This document shows, in pieces, positions 1 to 12,232 of a stretch of 64,000 nucleotides of DNA; position 1 is the first letter of the stretch, and each line of letters begins with the position of its first letter. The translations under genes and the position numbers were made by a program. The stretch lies in contig JAKSXM010000147.1 of assembly GCA_022575985.1 (NCBI GenBank), forward strand, positions 21,114,001 to 21,178,000, read 5' to 3'. The stretch comes from Anagrus nilaparvatae. Taxonomy: Eukaryota > Arthropoda > Insecta > Hymenoptera > Mymaridae. A model generated the notes under the pieces. The model was not told where the DNA came from and did no database searches. It saw only the letters and a program-made list of their open reading frames with translations.

Positions 1-190
1 ATTTTGAGGTCAAGAGAAGATGAGAAATTTTAACACAACTATTATTTTATTACCAGGTATAACGTCTGTCAATTCGTTTCGTAATATTTGGACAGGCGGT
101 GCTTCTGGATGCTCTACAACATATCGCTCTATTCTAGAAACGCTTTTTAATGCTTCAACCTCTTCCGGCTTGCTAGGGTGTAATTGATAT
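1..190 (-). pseudogene. Fragment resembling a FLYWCH/MULE-associated protein
   Basis: The minus strand reads about 50 codons of ordinary coding character, with short stretches such as HPSKPEEVEALK and VEHPEAPPVQIL before the frame closes near base 1. From memory, similar His-Pro and Pro-Pro-containing stretches occur in the segment between a FLYWCH zinc finger and a MULE transposase domain in insect proteins. A separate MULE transposase scrap lies at 59059-59390. The fragment runs off the window edge and no start or splice site can be fixed. The family guess is weak; coding origin is likely. Confidence 0.35.
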
Positions 191-942
191 GGGATGTTTA
201 GACCGTTCTAAACCTTTAAGGACCACAATATTTGATTTTGATTCAGAAGTAATAGGGCATGCATTGCACTCTCTTTTTCTTCAACTCCAATATACTTTTT
301 AATCTCAAGACCCAGAATGTTTGTAATATAAGTAATTATCAATACTTTCAAATTGCCAATTATTTCAAGAACCATTCTTATTTAAATATACTTTTTAAGA
401 ATTTCAAATGAATTAAAAATTAAAATCTAATAATTCAAATTTGTATATTAAACATAAAATTTTAATTATTTAAAATTTTAAAGGTTAACAAAACCCAGTG
501 AGAAAAATGACCTCATATTGTACTCATTGAGAATAATTAGAATGTACTCGGTCGGTATTCTCAAAAAGCTCATTTTATTTCAGTTAATATGAAAATTTCG
601 CGAGTTCATTAAGACTTCCTGAACTATACTTTTTTTTAGTTTTATGAACTTCAAACTTTTGTACAAAATTATAACAACTAATTTAATTTTTTTTTAATTT
701 TAATTTATTTTATTAAAAAGGCAAACATGGACTAAATAAGGTATGAAGTAAGAATAAATGAAAGAAATTGTTAATAAAACATCTTTTATTTGTAGTTTAG
801 TTTTTTCACAATAAGCAAATATTTCAAAATACATATAATAAAATATAAATAATAATAAGGATGCAATAATTTTATAATGCAATACGAATATTATTATAAT
901 TATTTAGTTGAAATATTTTTTATCAAACTAAGACTTAAATTA
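191..942. other. AT-rich stretch without a recognisable gene
   Basis: Mostly A/T runs with short spurious ORFs. I see no conserved protein, RNA gene or terminal repeat here. Confidence 0.6.
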
Positions 943-1339
943 TACACTGTAAAAAGTAACCTTTCTTAGATTTACAAAAAAAAATAGAATTTTTTCGAAA
1001 AATTAGTATATTTTCAAAAAATTTTGTAAATATTCAATAAAAATCGTAAATTTACTAAATTTAGTATATTCTCGAAAAATTCGAGGATTCTCGATCTTTG
1101 TTGTGAATTTACGAAAAAAGTTGTAAATTTACAACTATTTTTCTTAAATTTACAACTATTTTTTGAAATTTTTCGAAAAAAAATTGAAAATTAAAAATTT
1201 TTCTTGCGAATTAACAAAAAAAAAATCGAATTTTTTGTTAATATACTAAATTTAGTAAATATATGATTTTCTTATTGTATTATTATATTATATTTACTAA
1301 TGTTTTTGTTAACATAAGACAGTTACTTTTTACAGTGTA
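943..1339. mobile_element. 397-bp MITE with perfect 18-bp terminal inverted repeats
   Basis: The left end TACACTGTAAAAAGTAAC (943-960) is matched exactly, in reverse complement, at 1322-1339. The interior is A/T-rich, with repeated motifs of the type AAATTTACAA and TTCGAAAAAT, and has no coding capacity. If the outer TA is the target duplication, the element itself begins CACTG. The 496-bp element at 57926-58421 has a related terminus. It is non-autonomous; the parent transposase family cannot be told from this copy. Confidence 0.8.
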
Positions 1340-1681
1340 TATTTAGATATATCTTAAAATAACTCGCCATGCGTTCGAACGATCATAACCCCTAGGACGG
1401 GTTATGACCCTTTTTCGTAGGACGAGGAGAATGCTTTTACGCATACCATACACCGCGTGCTGTATGGTTATGTGGGACTCAACCTCAAATTTATGGTTGC
1501 CCAGATACTCAGTATAACTGAGAAGGAATGACAATACCCATTAAACTCCCCAGCCTCCTGCATTTATGACAATACCATAGAATCCGGACTGGGACTCCCT
1601 GTTTAGGTATTACTTCGGTCCGAAAAAAATGCAGCCAAGGCATTTCTTCGCCATACCCTGTCAATAACGGAGGAGAGTTTT

Positions 1682-4440
1682 CTACGAGAAAAAACGTTCC
1701 TCCTTTTTTCTAATCAGTGTCGCCCGTACGTACTCTGCCACACTGTACCAGTTCACAGTACTGCGCAGCATTTCCGTGACGACTCCTTCTGGCCTCCATT
1801 CATCAAAGGGCGGTCGCCCCTCAGCGAAGTGAGGACAACTAAAAAAGGTGTGCTCAGCGGTATCTGGCTCGCCCGGACAATGCAAGCATTCCGGAGATGC
1901 CACCTTGCGCCACTTGAAAAGCATATCGCGGAAATAACCGTGACCAGTTAGGAACTGTGTGAGGTAGAAGTCTACCTCCCCATAATCACGGTTCATCCAG
2001 CTTTCCAAGTCGATAATAAGGTGGTGCGTCCAACGTCCCCTCGGGTCACCATTCCATCTATACGCTGGCTCTGATACAGTCTTGTACGAGCAAGCGATTC
2101 GAAGTGCCCTCTGTACTGCCTTTAGTTTCTTGCAGTACTTTATTATACGGACATTGTCCGCCCACACCTCTGCACCGTAGAGCAAGATGGAGTTGACTGT
2201 CGTCATCAACACCCTCCTCTTTTCTGATCTGGGACCGCCGATGTTCGTCATCAGCCACGAGAGGGACTTTGTCTCCCGGCCAGCCTTTTCACAAGTCTGC
2301 TGGAATTGTCTATTGTAGGTCAACTTGTTGTCCAAGAAGACCCCCAAATATTTGACCGATGGTTTGGTCTGGATCATAAGGGGATTACCTCCGTCATCAA
2401 AGCTGATGCCGAATATGGTATCAACCCTTCTCCGGGTCAGAAAGACAATCTCCGTTTTCGAAACTGCCAGTCTGGGTCCGTGATCAAACATCCAGCTATT
2501 GATAAGGCGCATGGCCTCATCCAAGGTATTCTGCTGGTCTTCTGTCTCTTGAGCTGTTATTGTTGGAGCAACATCATCCACGTATCCAATCATGGAGCAT
2601 CCATCCGGAAGCTCAATTTTTAACTAAACCCTGCGCTATGCCTGCGCTTAATACTTTACCTCTTGTGCCATCGAGCGTGTCCCAGCGCAGGTATCGGTCC
2701 CGGAGGTAGTCTCTGAGTATATTTCTCAGATAATCTGGAACTCTGAATACCTGCTCGAGGGAGTGCAACATATCGTCCCACTTAGCCGAGTTGAATGCGT
2801 TTTTGACATCCAACGTGACAAGCAGAACGTCCGGTTTAATATCTGGCCGTACTTGTCTGGCCCTTATAACCTTCACGACCTGCTCGGTGGCACCGATCGT
2901 TGAACGCCCCTCACGAAAACCGTGTTAATCGTCGCTAAGGTCACCCGCTTCCCTAATTGCCTGCCGCAATCTTCCTCTGACCATGTTCTCCATCATCTTG
3001 CCAATGGTATTTAACATACATAATTGTCTATAAGATGATGGAGATCCTGGTTCACCCTTTCCCTTGCTTATCAGAGCCAGGCGGGCCACATTCCAGTCCC
3101 TTGGAAAGACGCCTGCAACGAGGCGCGCATTAAACATGCCAAGAAGGAGACCAGGGATTACCTTTGAGGCCACCTTGAGAGCTTCCGCGGGTATTCCGTC
3201 TGGTCCTGGTGCTTTCCCATTTTTCATTGACCTAATTGCCTGAAGCATCTCCGCCTCGCTAAATAGCGGAACTTGCTCTTTCGGGACATCCGAAATCGGG
3301 TGTTGTTGGTTTGGCTGATCCGGAAACAGAGCGTCCACTATTCTTTTGGTCGCTGTTTCATCCATCGTGTTGTCACATCCGGACTTAAGATTGCCCATGA
3401 CAACCTTATATCCCAGGCCCCACGGATCGCTGTTGATATCATCTCTTAGCGACCGAAGACAGTGCGCCTTGCTGAGGCTGTCACCAGCCTATGCTTGGCT
3501 TTCTTGCACTCTTCAGAGCACGTAGCCAGCTCTGGGCGGCCATGCGCTCTTTGCCGTCTTCTGCGTGCCCCGTGACAGACCTGCCTAAGCTCCACGATTT
3601 CTTCATTCCACCAGTACACGCTTCTTTCACCCTTCCAGGGCCGTTTACGCAGCATAGAGGCATTGAAAGCTCCCCTCAGAAAAGCAGTTACCCTCCTGAC
3701 GAGAGCCTCTGCCTCTCCCGGGGTGGTCGATCCTCCATGCCAGGCTAGGATAGACAAGGACTCTTCACGAAGATATTCCCCAAATCTGTCCTCGTCCATC
3801 TGACACATTCCAGCCTACTGGGCGCTTTTTATACGGGGGCCGAATAACGACCCTATCACGCACTTTGAAGGTGATGTAATTATGGTCACTGCCATTGGTT
3901 CTATCCATCATCCTCTAACCGCCCACTCTTCCTGCCAACCCGGCCGAGACAAAAGTGACGTCAGGAATCGATTCACCAAAGCCTGGCCTTACGTAGGTTG
4001 GATTGTTCCCAGAGTTCATGACCACCAGATCAGTTCTAGCAGCCATCTCTAGAATCAGCGTTATCCTACGGTTCGTGGTTGGCATTCCCCATTCCACAGC
4101 CCTGGCATTTAAGTCTGCAGCAAATATGATATTGAGATTTCCCTTATTGTTTTCTCCAAAGAGGCCAGAATTGCAGTAAACACCCCAATAGTGTCATTCG
4201 GTGACAAATAACAACTAATTAAAGTTGTATCACCGTACTTTGCCCAAACATGGCAGTTGCCTTTTCCATGTCAGGACTCTATGTTCTATAGACGTCTGAG
4301 CACGACTTCGGAGCCATATAACGCACCGGCCTGTGTCATCGGTGAACATGAATTGCTTATTCCTATGGCGATGCGGCTCGATCGAGCAAAAGGTCAGCAA
4401 GAATGGTATTGTTCATATTTCCTTGTAAGACTCCGATCGT
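1682..4440 (-). pseudogene. R1-like ORF2: endonuclease plus reverse transcriptase, broken
   Basis: Endonuclease remnants lie at 4440-3915, including the DLNARAVEWG stretch that corresponds to the GDFNA catalytic motif of AP-like endonucleases. The linker and early RT follow at 3808-2925, with NGKAPGPDGIP. The RT core has LDVKNAFNSAKW at 2876-2613 (the motif carrying the first catalytic Asp) and the YVDD box at the start of the 2593-1682 segment. The C-terminal zinc-finger-like region (CLHC, then H and C) ends at 1682. The reading is split over at least five frames by indels and stops. The product would cut the target DNA and reverse-transcribe the element RNA in the nucleus. Confidence 0.85.
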
Positions 4441-6382
4441 TACCGATGACACTTTATCTTCCTTGCCGTAAGTGCCTCCTGATAACACTTACATGCTCCG
4501 CATCCTGGGAGATGGTCGGTCTTGGCCTTGTCAGTTCTTTCCTTGCAGAGGAAGCATTCTGATTTCTCCACAGGACATTTTTCTGACTTTTGTCCTTGAA
4601 CGCCACATTTAAAACACGCAAACTTTCGGTCAGTATCCTTACATTACCACTGGTTGTGGCCGAAACTAAGACACTTAAAGCAACGTATAACCTTGGCTCT
4701 TAAGCGCACTTGCAAATTAGACCAGCCATTATTTAGCCGGCCTTTATTGGTCAATTTCAGTGCGGCGGCCTCTGGTAGCTCTACGACCGCCATAACCATC
4801 TTAGTGCCCTTAGCCTTGAAGATAGCGACTTTTATGTCGTCATCGTTCTGCAGCTTGATTGCCTTCTTTACCACCTGCCTTACTTCGTCGCTGCCAGTTT
4901 TAACATCTAGGACTCTGATCTCCACGGTTAGGTGGGGAATCAGTTTCTTTGACTGTATTTTCTGGACCTGCGACCGTCTTGACAGCGTCTAATAGTTTTT
5001 GCCGGTGTTTCGACGAGCTCAGCTCTATTAGGACGCTGCCATCGGTTTTCTGGATTCGGTGAACCTCAGTCCCCGAATCCTTTGGTTTAACACTTCTTTT
5101 GATCTCCAGCAGGGCTGTCTTATAAGACTTCCCTTCAGGAGGCTTTATTATTAGAGCCTCTTTACGCTTAGGGATCCTTATGCGCCGGTTCTGGCGCTTC
5201 TTTCTTCTGCCTTTTTCTGTCGCTTCGGAAGGAGGAGATTCACCAGCTCCTTCCTTCTTCTGCGGCTTTTTCATTTTTCTTCTTTTATTCTCTGCCCCCT
5301 GCCGGTGGTCTGCTACTGTTGCAGTTATTTTTGGCTGCTGCTGCTGCTGCTTCTCCTGCTGCTTCTTCTTTTCCTGCTCTTGGTTTTTACGAGACTCTGC
5401 CTCCTTTCTTTCAAACTCTTTTTTCTTTTTCTTCTTTTCCTTTTTTCTTTGACCTTTGCTTTTAACGGCGACGAAATCATCCTCATCTGGAAAGGGAGGT
5501 ATCTGTAGCTACATCCTTTGGCTGCGTTTGCTGACCAGAAGCTACCTTAGCCCCCTTCTGATCCTTATCTTTCGGAGGAGACGTCACCGCGTTAACGAAG
5601 GTTTTCTTTAGAGGGAATTTCGGAGACGTTTTCTACGCCGGTCTCTTTTTTAAATTCTCCTTTCCAGTTGGGCTTTGGGACGCAGTCCGAGCCCTCTTCT
5701 TTCCTTTTCCAGTCATAGTCCCTGATGCTTCCTGTATAGGAATATCGGGTTTTTGTTTTCCATTTAAAACTTCCTGCTGCAGTTCAAAAATTGTCTTCAG
5801 CTTGGCTAAATATTTTTCAAACTGAGCTATGCCTTTTTTGACAGTCATATTACAGTTCTTCTGTACTTTGACTGAGTCTCTCATCTGAGTAATATCTCTC
5901 TCCGTGTTTGCGTGGATTTCAATGCACGCCTTGTTATATTCCTTTGACTCCCGGAGATATCTTTCTATATTTTCTTCCTTCTTGCCTTCGTCATCAAGCC
6001 AAACTTCGCTAACATTAGGTAACGAATATGACCTCTGGTCCTTCAGAATAGAAGGCCGTATCAAGCTACTGCTTGAACTTCTTTGGGCGCCACATTTTTC
6101 ACTTATATCACCATCCATTGAGGATTTGCGGTAGGAATCCTTGACCTCTAGCCTAGTTAAAACTACCCTTGCCGTCTTTTCTTCAGCATTTAGAGCTACA
6201 TCTTGTTGCTCTGTGGGCGTGATATTCTGCCCTTGCTGCTGGGAAATGCTAAATTGGAGACTCCCAGAATTCGTGTCTCCGGCACTGACCACCAAGGCTT
6301 TCACTTGATCGGAATTAGAGGTTGAATTATCCTCTATAAGAGGGGTATCAAATTGGGGTAATTCACTGTATTTATCTAGCAT
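4440..6382 (-). pseudogene. R1-like ORF1: gag-like nucleic-acid-binding protein, broken
   Basis: A 249-codon N-terminal part (6382-5633) is polar and has no recognised domain. A Lys/Arg/Glu-rich middle part follows. At 4925-4440 there is an RRM-like region (EIRVLDVKTGSDEV) followed by CCHC-type zinc knuckles: CFKC..FGH, then CFKCG and CFLCK in the next frame. The arrangement is the same as in ORF1 of the copy at 44694-46499. ORF1 proteins of this clade coat the element RNA and help target it. Three or more frameshifts separate the parts. It runs directly into ORF2. Confidence 0.8.
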
Positions 6383-7425
6383 TGTTCATAAAATAAGCCT
6401 GTGTCCCTGGACAAAGGGCCCTTAGTTGGGTAAGAGTACCCTTCAAAGAATTATTAAATGATTTACGTTAGTCGCTGACAGAGAGTATCTATCAGCTTCT
6501 AGCGTCCATCCAGTAATAATAGTCCTACAGATCGGGGGGGTTTCACCACCATATCTGATGGCATTACATAAAATTATTAATCCGGCATGTAACAGACTTC
6601 GATTGAGAGGCGGTGACGCGAGGGAACACCAGTCCTCAATCTAACAGTTGAATTGTTTCCACCTCCATGTTTGCTACCATTCCACAATGTTTTATACCCG
6701 TCATGGAACAGGTCAGGTATCTATCAGTGGAATCATGAGGGCTGATGTCAGATTTTACTCTGGAACTAAACGACATTGATTCCATATGTAGACGCCCTAC
6801 AGATTGGAGAATTGCTTCTCCTTGTCTGATGACAGTGCCACTTTCCAATAACCAATCACCTTCACACATTACTAAACCAGAAAAAAATAACAACCTGCAG
6901 TCATGATTTAGCGGGACTCGCGACTAACTTTAATCGGCTACGTCGCTGTGCTTGAGGTAGGATTCTCCCATGCTAACAGCCAATACGTCAGGTCTAAGGC
7001 AACCCTGTATGTGGCTTAAATCGCACTTAGGTTGGAGAAAACCTTCGAGCCCCTTTAATGTGCCTCTTCCTCAAGGGTAGTTTTAGGATAGCAGTCTGCG
7101 GCTGCATGCTTGTCAAAAATGCTCGAGAGAAAGACAAAGCATAAAACCCGGTTTATAGGGCAGCCTCAGTTATTCCAGAACCGCTTATAGGATAACTATG
7201 AGCAGTCTGCGGCATTCTTAACATGGACGCATGGGGTACAGCATAGAGCATGTCCCCGGAGAAATGCAAGGCATGAGACCCGATTTATAGGGCAGCCTCA
7301 GTTATTCCAGAGAGCTATATCCTATATCCTTAATTCTAGTTCAACCTTGAAAAAAGGCGGCCTGAACCACCCTTCTCCTTCCTCAGCCTTATGAGGCTCC
7401 GGGCTTAGGACCGGTACAGTGGAGT
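6383..7425 (-). other. 5' leader of the R1-like element
   Basis: About half of this leader (roughly 6850-7425) is closely matched, in the opposite orientation, by 62813-63365. Shared landmarks are the CCTCATAAGGCTGAG and GCCTTTTTTCAAGGTTGAA stretches and the repeated CTGCCCTATAA(A/G)CCGGGTTT-type unit. That unit occurs twice in each copy (near 7150 and 7275 here), so the leader contains an internal tandem repeat of about 120 bp. Non-LTR leaders usually hold an internal promoter, but I cannot point to one. Small ORFs here are not convincing. Confidence 0.7.
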
Positions 7426-7835
7426 TATTTAATATGTATATTATAAGTAATAATTACATTAAATCATTGAATTTTTAAAAATGTTTTTACATTTATTTTT
7501 ATTTGAATTATAAAGCCTTAATTAAAGTTGTAAAAAAAAGTTGTATAATTCACGAGAATAAAAAGGTCTTTGAAAATACGAGTAGTATATGGCCTTTTTT
7601 GCTCAGACTGGGGGTTGGTGGTGGGAGGGTAAAATAAAGACTCCCACCCTCCACCCTCCAGTCTGATCAAAACAGGCTATTTAAGAAAAACTTATAAAAA
7701 AAATCTCATTTTATGTTACTTCCCCTCTTTAAAAATTTACCAATGAAAAACTTTATCCCTTCTTAATTCCGAACCCCCAATAAATTTATCATAATAAAAT
7801 AGGAAAGGATATGTTTTCCCTTCCTAGTGTAAGTG
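7426..7835. other. AT-rich spacer with one strong hairpin
   Basis: There is no gene. At about 7599-7667 the motif CAGACTGGGGGTTGG..GGTGGGAGGGT is followed within 15 bases by ACTCCCACCCTCCACCCTCCAGTCTG, giving a G/C-rich hairpin in an otherwise AT-rich stretch. Confidence 0.6.
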
Positions 7836-7870
7836 TATAAAACGATGGGAATTTTAGTCAAGAACAGTAG
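7836..7870 (+). promoter_or_regulatory. Core promoter of the pseudogene at 7916
   Basis: TATAAAA lies at 7836-7842 and an ACAGTA initiator-like motif at about 7864-7869, roughly 28 bp downstream and about 50 bp before the ATG. The spacing resembles that seen before genes of the Maverick at 17729-36965. Confidence 0.45.
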
Positions 7871-7915
7871 TACAGTTTCAAGATTCACATAGAGTTATTC
7901 CAATAAACTCAAACG

Positions 7916-8705
7916 ATGGAGAATTCTAAAGCTAACGTTGATATTCCAAGATTGAGTTGTTATAAAAGGAAGGTAATTATTGAAACCAATAAAAATGAAG
8001 AATTGATTGGGAAGGATGTTGTAGGAAATACTTCAAAAGATAAAAAAACTATTGATATGTTACGAAAAGGTTACGATATTCCTAAGCTTATTTGTGGAAG
8101 TAACTACGCGTTAAATAATTAAAATTCAAAAAATTTATCAGCTGGAATTTCTTTATGTGGAAAAGAGTTTTTAATATCTATTCAAATATTGGGAACCTCA
8201 CCAAAAGTAATTAATTTTGATTTTGAAAGCTGGATGGAATTTAGTAGTCATTTTGATACAATAAGTGAATATTTTGGAGATTCTGTTACTTATAAAGAGT
8301 TAGGTAGCCCTGTTAAAAAATATCATGCAGGGTTTGATTTATGTTTTACAACGTCTTACAACAAAAAGCTATTTTGATTGAAGAAAGGCCTCCTGTTAAT
8401 AAAAACGGTTCATGGCTTAAAAAAGAAAGCTTTCTACACCTCCAACAATGATAATGCAAGAATCAAATGTTGAAGGTATAAGAAGAATCGAATATGTTAT
8501 AGTTACAAAACTTAATATGCTGACTTATTTAAAAACAGAATGTGAAAAAATCTTTCAAGCAATTATTGGTTATTTTGATGAAATAAGATTAACTCAAAAC
8601 CAATCTTTTTGTAAGGATGTTGTCTATTTCATAAATCTATGTTATGAAATGGCTGAAGATGTTGAATGTAACATTGGTATATATGATGAAGAGGATATGT
8701 TGTAA
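7916..8705 (+). pseudogene. Unclassified gene, about 260 codons, with one stop and frameshifts
   Basis: The frame opens at ATG 7916, meets a TAA at 8120-8122, and continues in the same frame to about 8370. Two shifts then carry the reading to 8448-8705, ending at TAA. All segments look coding (balanced amino acids, few low-complexity runs), for example IPRLSCYKRKVI, INFDFESWMEFSSHFD and CFTTSYNKK. I do not recognise the family. The TATA-plus-initiator promoter and base use resemble the Maverick genes in this window, so an origin in a large DNA transposon or virus is possible but unproven. Confidence 0.45.
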
Positions 8706-8923
8706 CAAAATCAAAACGTATGATTGTTCGAGAAATATAATAAAAAAAATTTTTTTTTATTTAAAACCTTTTAACAATGTCACTTTATTTCAATTAGCAG
8801 CTAACAATAATTTATAAATTTAAATATACTACTTGCTTAAATATGTAGGAGGGTAAAGGAAATATAAAAATTAAAAAAAACACCATTTCTTTGTTAATAA
8901 ATTTTTTATTTATTGACAACTAT

Positions 8924-9177
8924 TTACACACTAAACCTAATAGAATTTTTTGTTACCCAGAAAAAAATGAATGTTTATTTAATTCTTTGAGGAGGAATTA
9001 TTTTGAGGTTAATTCTTTTAAATAAAATTATTTTTGTATTAATTTTGTTCATAAAGAATTGAATTGAAAATAATTTTGTTTAAAAGATTTAACCTCAAAA
9101 TAATTCCTCCCTAAAGAAATAAATAAACATTAATTCTTTTTTGGGTAACAAAAAATTCTTTTAGGTTTTGTGTGTAA
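8924..9177. mobile_element. 254-bp foldback MITE with arms of about 100 bp
   Basis: The left arm starts TTACACACTAAACCTAATAG, with GTTACCC and GAGGAGGAATTATTTTGAGG further in. The right arm is its reverse complement with scattered mismatches, ending at GTGTGTAA (9170-9177). Only about 50 bp separate the arms, so the whole element is nearly palindromic. It has no coding capacity. Confidence 0.8.
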
Positions 9178-9670
9178 GAATGCATATATATTTAAAATTT
9201 TATTTTTTTGATGTACAGCAATGAACAGCTTTTCCTCTTCCTGTAATCATCATATGGAAATTTCCTTATAATATTATTTTTTCTTTTTTTCAGCTTTAGA
9301 GCGAGAATTTTTTATAAAGCTTTATTACTAATTTATCGTTTTCTTTATAAAAATTGGAAAACAGTTTGTTAAAATTTTTTATGCTTTTACCTTCCTGCAT
9401 ATAATATAAAAAAACAACACAATATTATCCACAAACTTTTGTATCGTATCCCTGCAACTGAATTTGATTCCAATCATACCTTTTACAGTTTTTCTTGATT
9501 CTATGAACATGATAAGATATATATGGAGATAATCCATAACTGTCAAAGTAAAATCAATTTCCAAATTTATTGATATAAAGAGCTACCCAGTGTTGTCCAG
9601 ATTTCCAATGTTCCTGTGTATCTTATCTTATCTTACTACTATATATTTTTGAAAATTTATTTGTGTGACT

Positions 9671-9674
<4 letters not shown>
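9178..9674. other. Intergenic AT-rich sequence
   Basis: No supported gene. A 61-codon minus-strand ORF (9564-9379) has no recognised similarity and is probably chance. Confidence 0.5.

Positions 9675-9716
<42 letters not shown>
9675..9716. repeat. (TG)n microsatellite
   Basis: About 21 TG units. The sequence after it (ACAAAATTACATAAAACCGG) recurs with changes near 11535, where a shorter TGTG-rich stretch also precedes it. The microsatellite is therefore probably part of a dispersed repeat. Confidence 0.9.
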
Positions 9717-9717
<1 letters not shown>

Positions 9718-11768
9718 CCATCATCAGGGTCAAACCACTGAACAAAATTACATAAAACCGGTATCAAAATAAAAATAAAAAGTTGCTATAGATGCTATAG
9801 ATTTTCTGCTCAGCTATCGTAGTTTTTGAGATATTTAATTTGTAGTGTTTTTAAAATTGATAATATTTTGAAAAAATTTGAAAAAAACTAAAATACCGTA
9901 TAGGAGCCAGTTTTCGATCATAAGTCACTTTCTTATACCTAGCTGTATCTTTATTTGTTGAAAAATATACTTTAAAATGAATAATTCGAGTTAAATATTG
10001 TTGCATTTGATCAGGGAAATCCTATATTTTATTATCCCAATTAAAAAAATATCAAATTTATTGATGGGTAATTAATAATTTACATTTATTACAAGTGTGC
10101 AAGGTAAGGTAATTTCGATAATGCAAATTCTATTTTTGATAATAGTATCATTTTGATCGAATTAATTTTCGATAATTTAAAAATCGCTGAAACTAAGTTA
10201 AAATCGTTCGCGTTTCAATAGAATTCTTATAGGTATAACTATACCTATTTCTTAACTCCCTTTTCACTTCTTTTTTCTTGTTTTTTTAATATAAAATACC
10301 TATAATAAGAATAAAATATAGTAAACAACAGATGAACTACACTCTTGTATAATCATGTATTTTAAACATTTATTTATAAAAATTTGCTTCTTAATTTTAA
10401 TTAACGAAAGATAATAGTTGATAATTATAATGTCTTTAAAACTCAAGGAAACAAAAGAGACCCCCTGTTTACGCAACCCGCCGTTTCAATAACGTTCGCG
10501 CGCGAAATTTTTATCAACAACACGCATTTGTTTAAATCTTTATTTATTTGTGTATTTAAAAGTAAAAAAAGCATTAATTTTATGAAACAAGTGTTAGAAT
10601 ATAATTTTTATACATTTTTAATATTAAAATAAAGATTTTTTTTTCATTTCAAAGCGCGTATACGTAATTTTTATTAAAATCAAAGCATTTACGAGCATTT
10701 ATTGTATTATAAACAAAGTGATACATAAGTATATAAGTACTTTCAATTGTGTTTATGTGTGTTAGTTTATTAAATATTCTATTAATTATTATAAAATATA
10801 GTATAAATAATGTAATTATGACAAATTTAGTGTATTTTTATTTTAAAATTTAAAAAAATTTAAAATTTAAAATATCGAAAATACCCATACGTGTAAAAAA
10901 GTTCGGATTCGATTATCGATATACCTATTTAAAATAAATTTGCAATAAATAAGTGAATATAACCCTTTCCCTTCATTTATTAAAGCATCACAACGTAATT
11001 AAAAGCATTTTTAGTACTCGGCATAGAGTAGGTATCCCTAAAACTCGATTTTAATAACACACGAGATTTGCTGAAAACTATGAGAAAAATCTCCTAAGGT
11101 TGAACAAGAGAACATTTTTCTTATTTTTTTTATTAATTTAAATTGTTTTTTAACATCGGTAAGGTAGAAATAAGTTCTTTAGGGTTTATAGTTTCATAAT
11201 AAAACTCGGTTTTAGATAACTTATGCATACTTTTTTATATAAACGCTATTTTGTGTGTATTTGATCGAAATTCAATACGTTCGAAAATTGGCTTCTATAC
11301 GGTATCTTGAGACTATCGACAAATTTTATCGTCAAAAGTTTGTACTATTCGATTCGGCACCAATTTTTACGTATTTTCCTAAATTTTTATTTAAAACGGA
11401 GTTATCTTTAAAATTTTATAAAATATTTTTGAAGCTGGTTAAAAATATTTTTTTCATTTTTTTATTTTTTATGGTATTTTTAATAATTTATTTGTGTGCC
11501 TGTGTGTTTTTCATTATGAGGCTCGAAAAAATGAAAGAAATTACATAAAACCGGCGTTAAAATAAAGTTAAAATAAAAAAACGTTTACTATTTTTGGGAA
11601 AAATTAAATTTTTTGAAAATTTTGTCAAAATGTGAAATATATGAAAAATATTATAAAATTTTAATGTCGCGATTGGTATTACTTGATTCAGTCAATTTTA
11701 GAACCGTCTATATTTACATATTTTAAATTATAAAACTTATTGATTTTTTGTTCCTATTAAAATTTGAA
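9717..11768. other. AT-rich region, dispersed repeat fragments only
   Basis: No gene recognised. The stretch around 11460-11640 (TTTATTTGTGTGCCTGTGTG, then TTACATAAAACCGG) is a diverged second copy of 9640-9790. A 97-codon ORF at 11255 is Phe/Leu/Lys-rich and overlaps this repeat, so I do not call it a gene. Confidence 0.5.
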
Positions 11769-12232
11769 ATTATAATATGTATTTTTTTATTTGGTCAATA
11801 AGGAACTATCTGTTGTTTTTTGTAAAATTCAATTTATTACATTTGTCTAGTGTGCGACAGTTTCGACAATCTTATTATTGTCCTTTTCAAGCTATAAAAA
11901 ATTACATAAAATTAAATATAAATATTTACACAAGTATTGTTGAATGTATCACTAAGTCTATTTACATACCAATTCATCATAGTATTTAGTCATAATTTTT
12001 ATTAAAATAACATAGAGGTGCATCCTTAATACATAAACCACATCTTTTTAACAAAGTTTCTTCAGATAACATAATAAAATTTTAAAATTAATCAACAATA
12101 AGTAAATCATTCCTTTGTTATTATTTGCACCATTTTGTCTGCTGTTATAGTCACATGTAATTTTTACATATAAAATGTACAACGTCACATGTATATATCA
12201 TATAGGTTGTATACACCCTCGTGAAATATACA

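Larger units (their letters stand above)
1340..7425 (-). mobile_element. Near full-length, decayed R1-clade-like non-LTR retrotransposon
   Basis: In minus orientation there is a roughly 1-kb 5' leader (7425-6383), a gag-like ORF1 with zinc knuckles (6382-4440), an ORF2 with AP-type endonuclease and reverse transcriptase (4440-1682), and a 3' trailer. The C-terminal region has the GEVDFYLTQFLTGHG stretch followed by a C..C..H..C arrangement, which is typical of R1-clade ORF2. The 5' end (reading ACTCCACTGTACCGGTCC) matches the start of the copy at 62813. No poly(A) is visible next to 1340, so the true 3' end is uncertain. Several frameshifts and stops make the copy non-functional. Confidence 0.85.

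Noticed and set aside
5180..5508. Plus-strand Leu/Phe/Cys-rich ORFs suggesting membrane proteins
   Set aside because: They are antisense to the Lys/Glu/Gln-rich middle of the R1-like ORF1.
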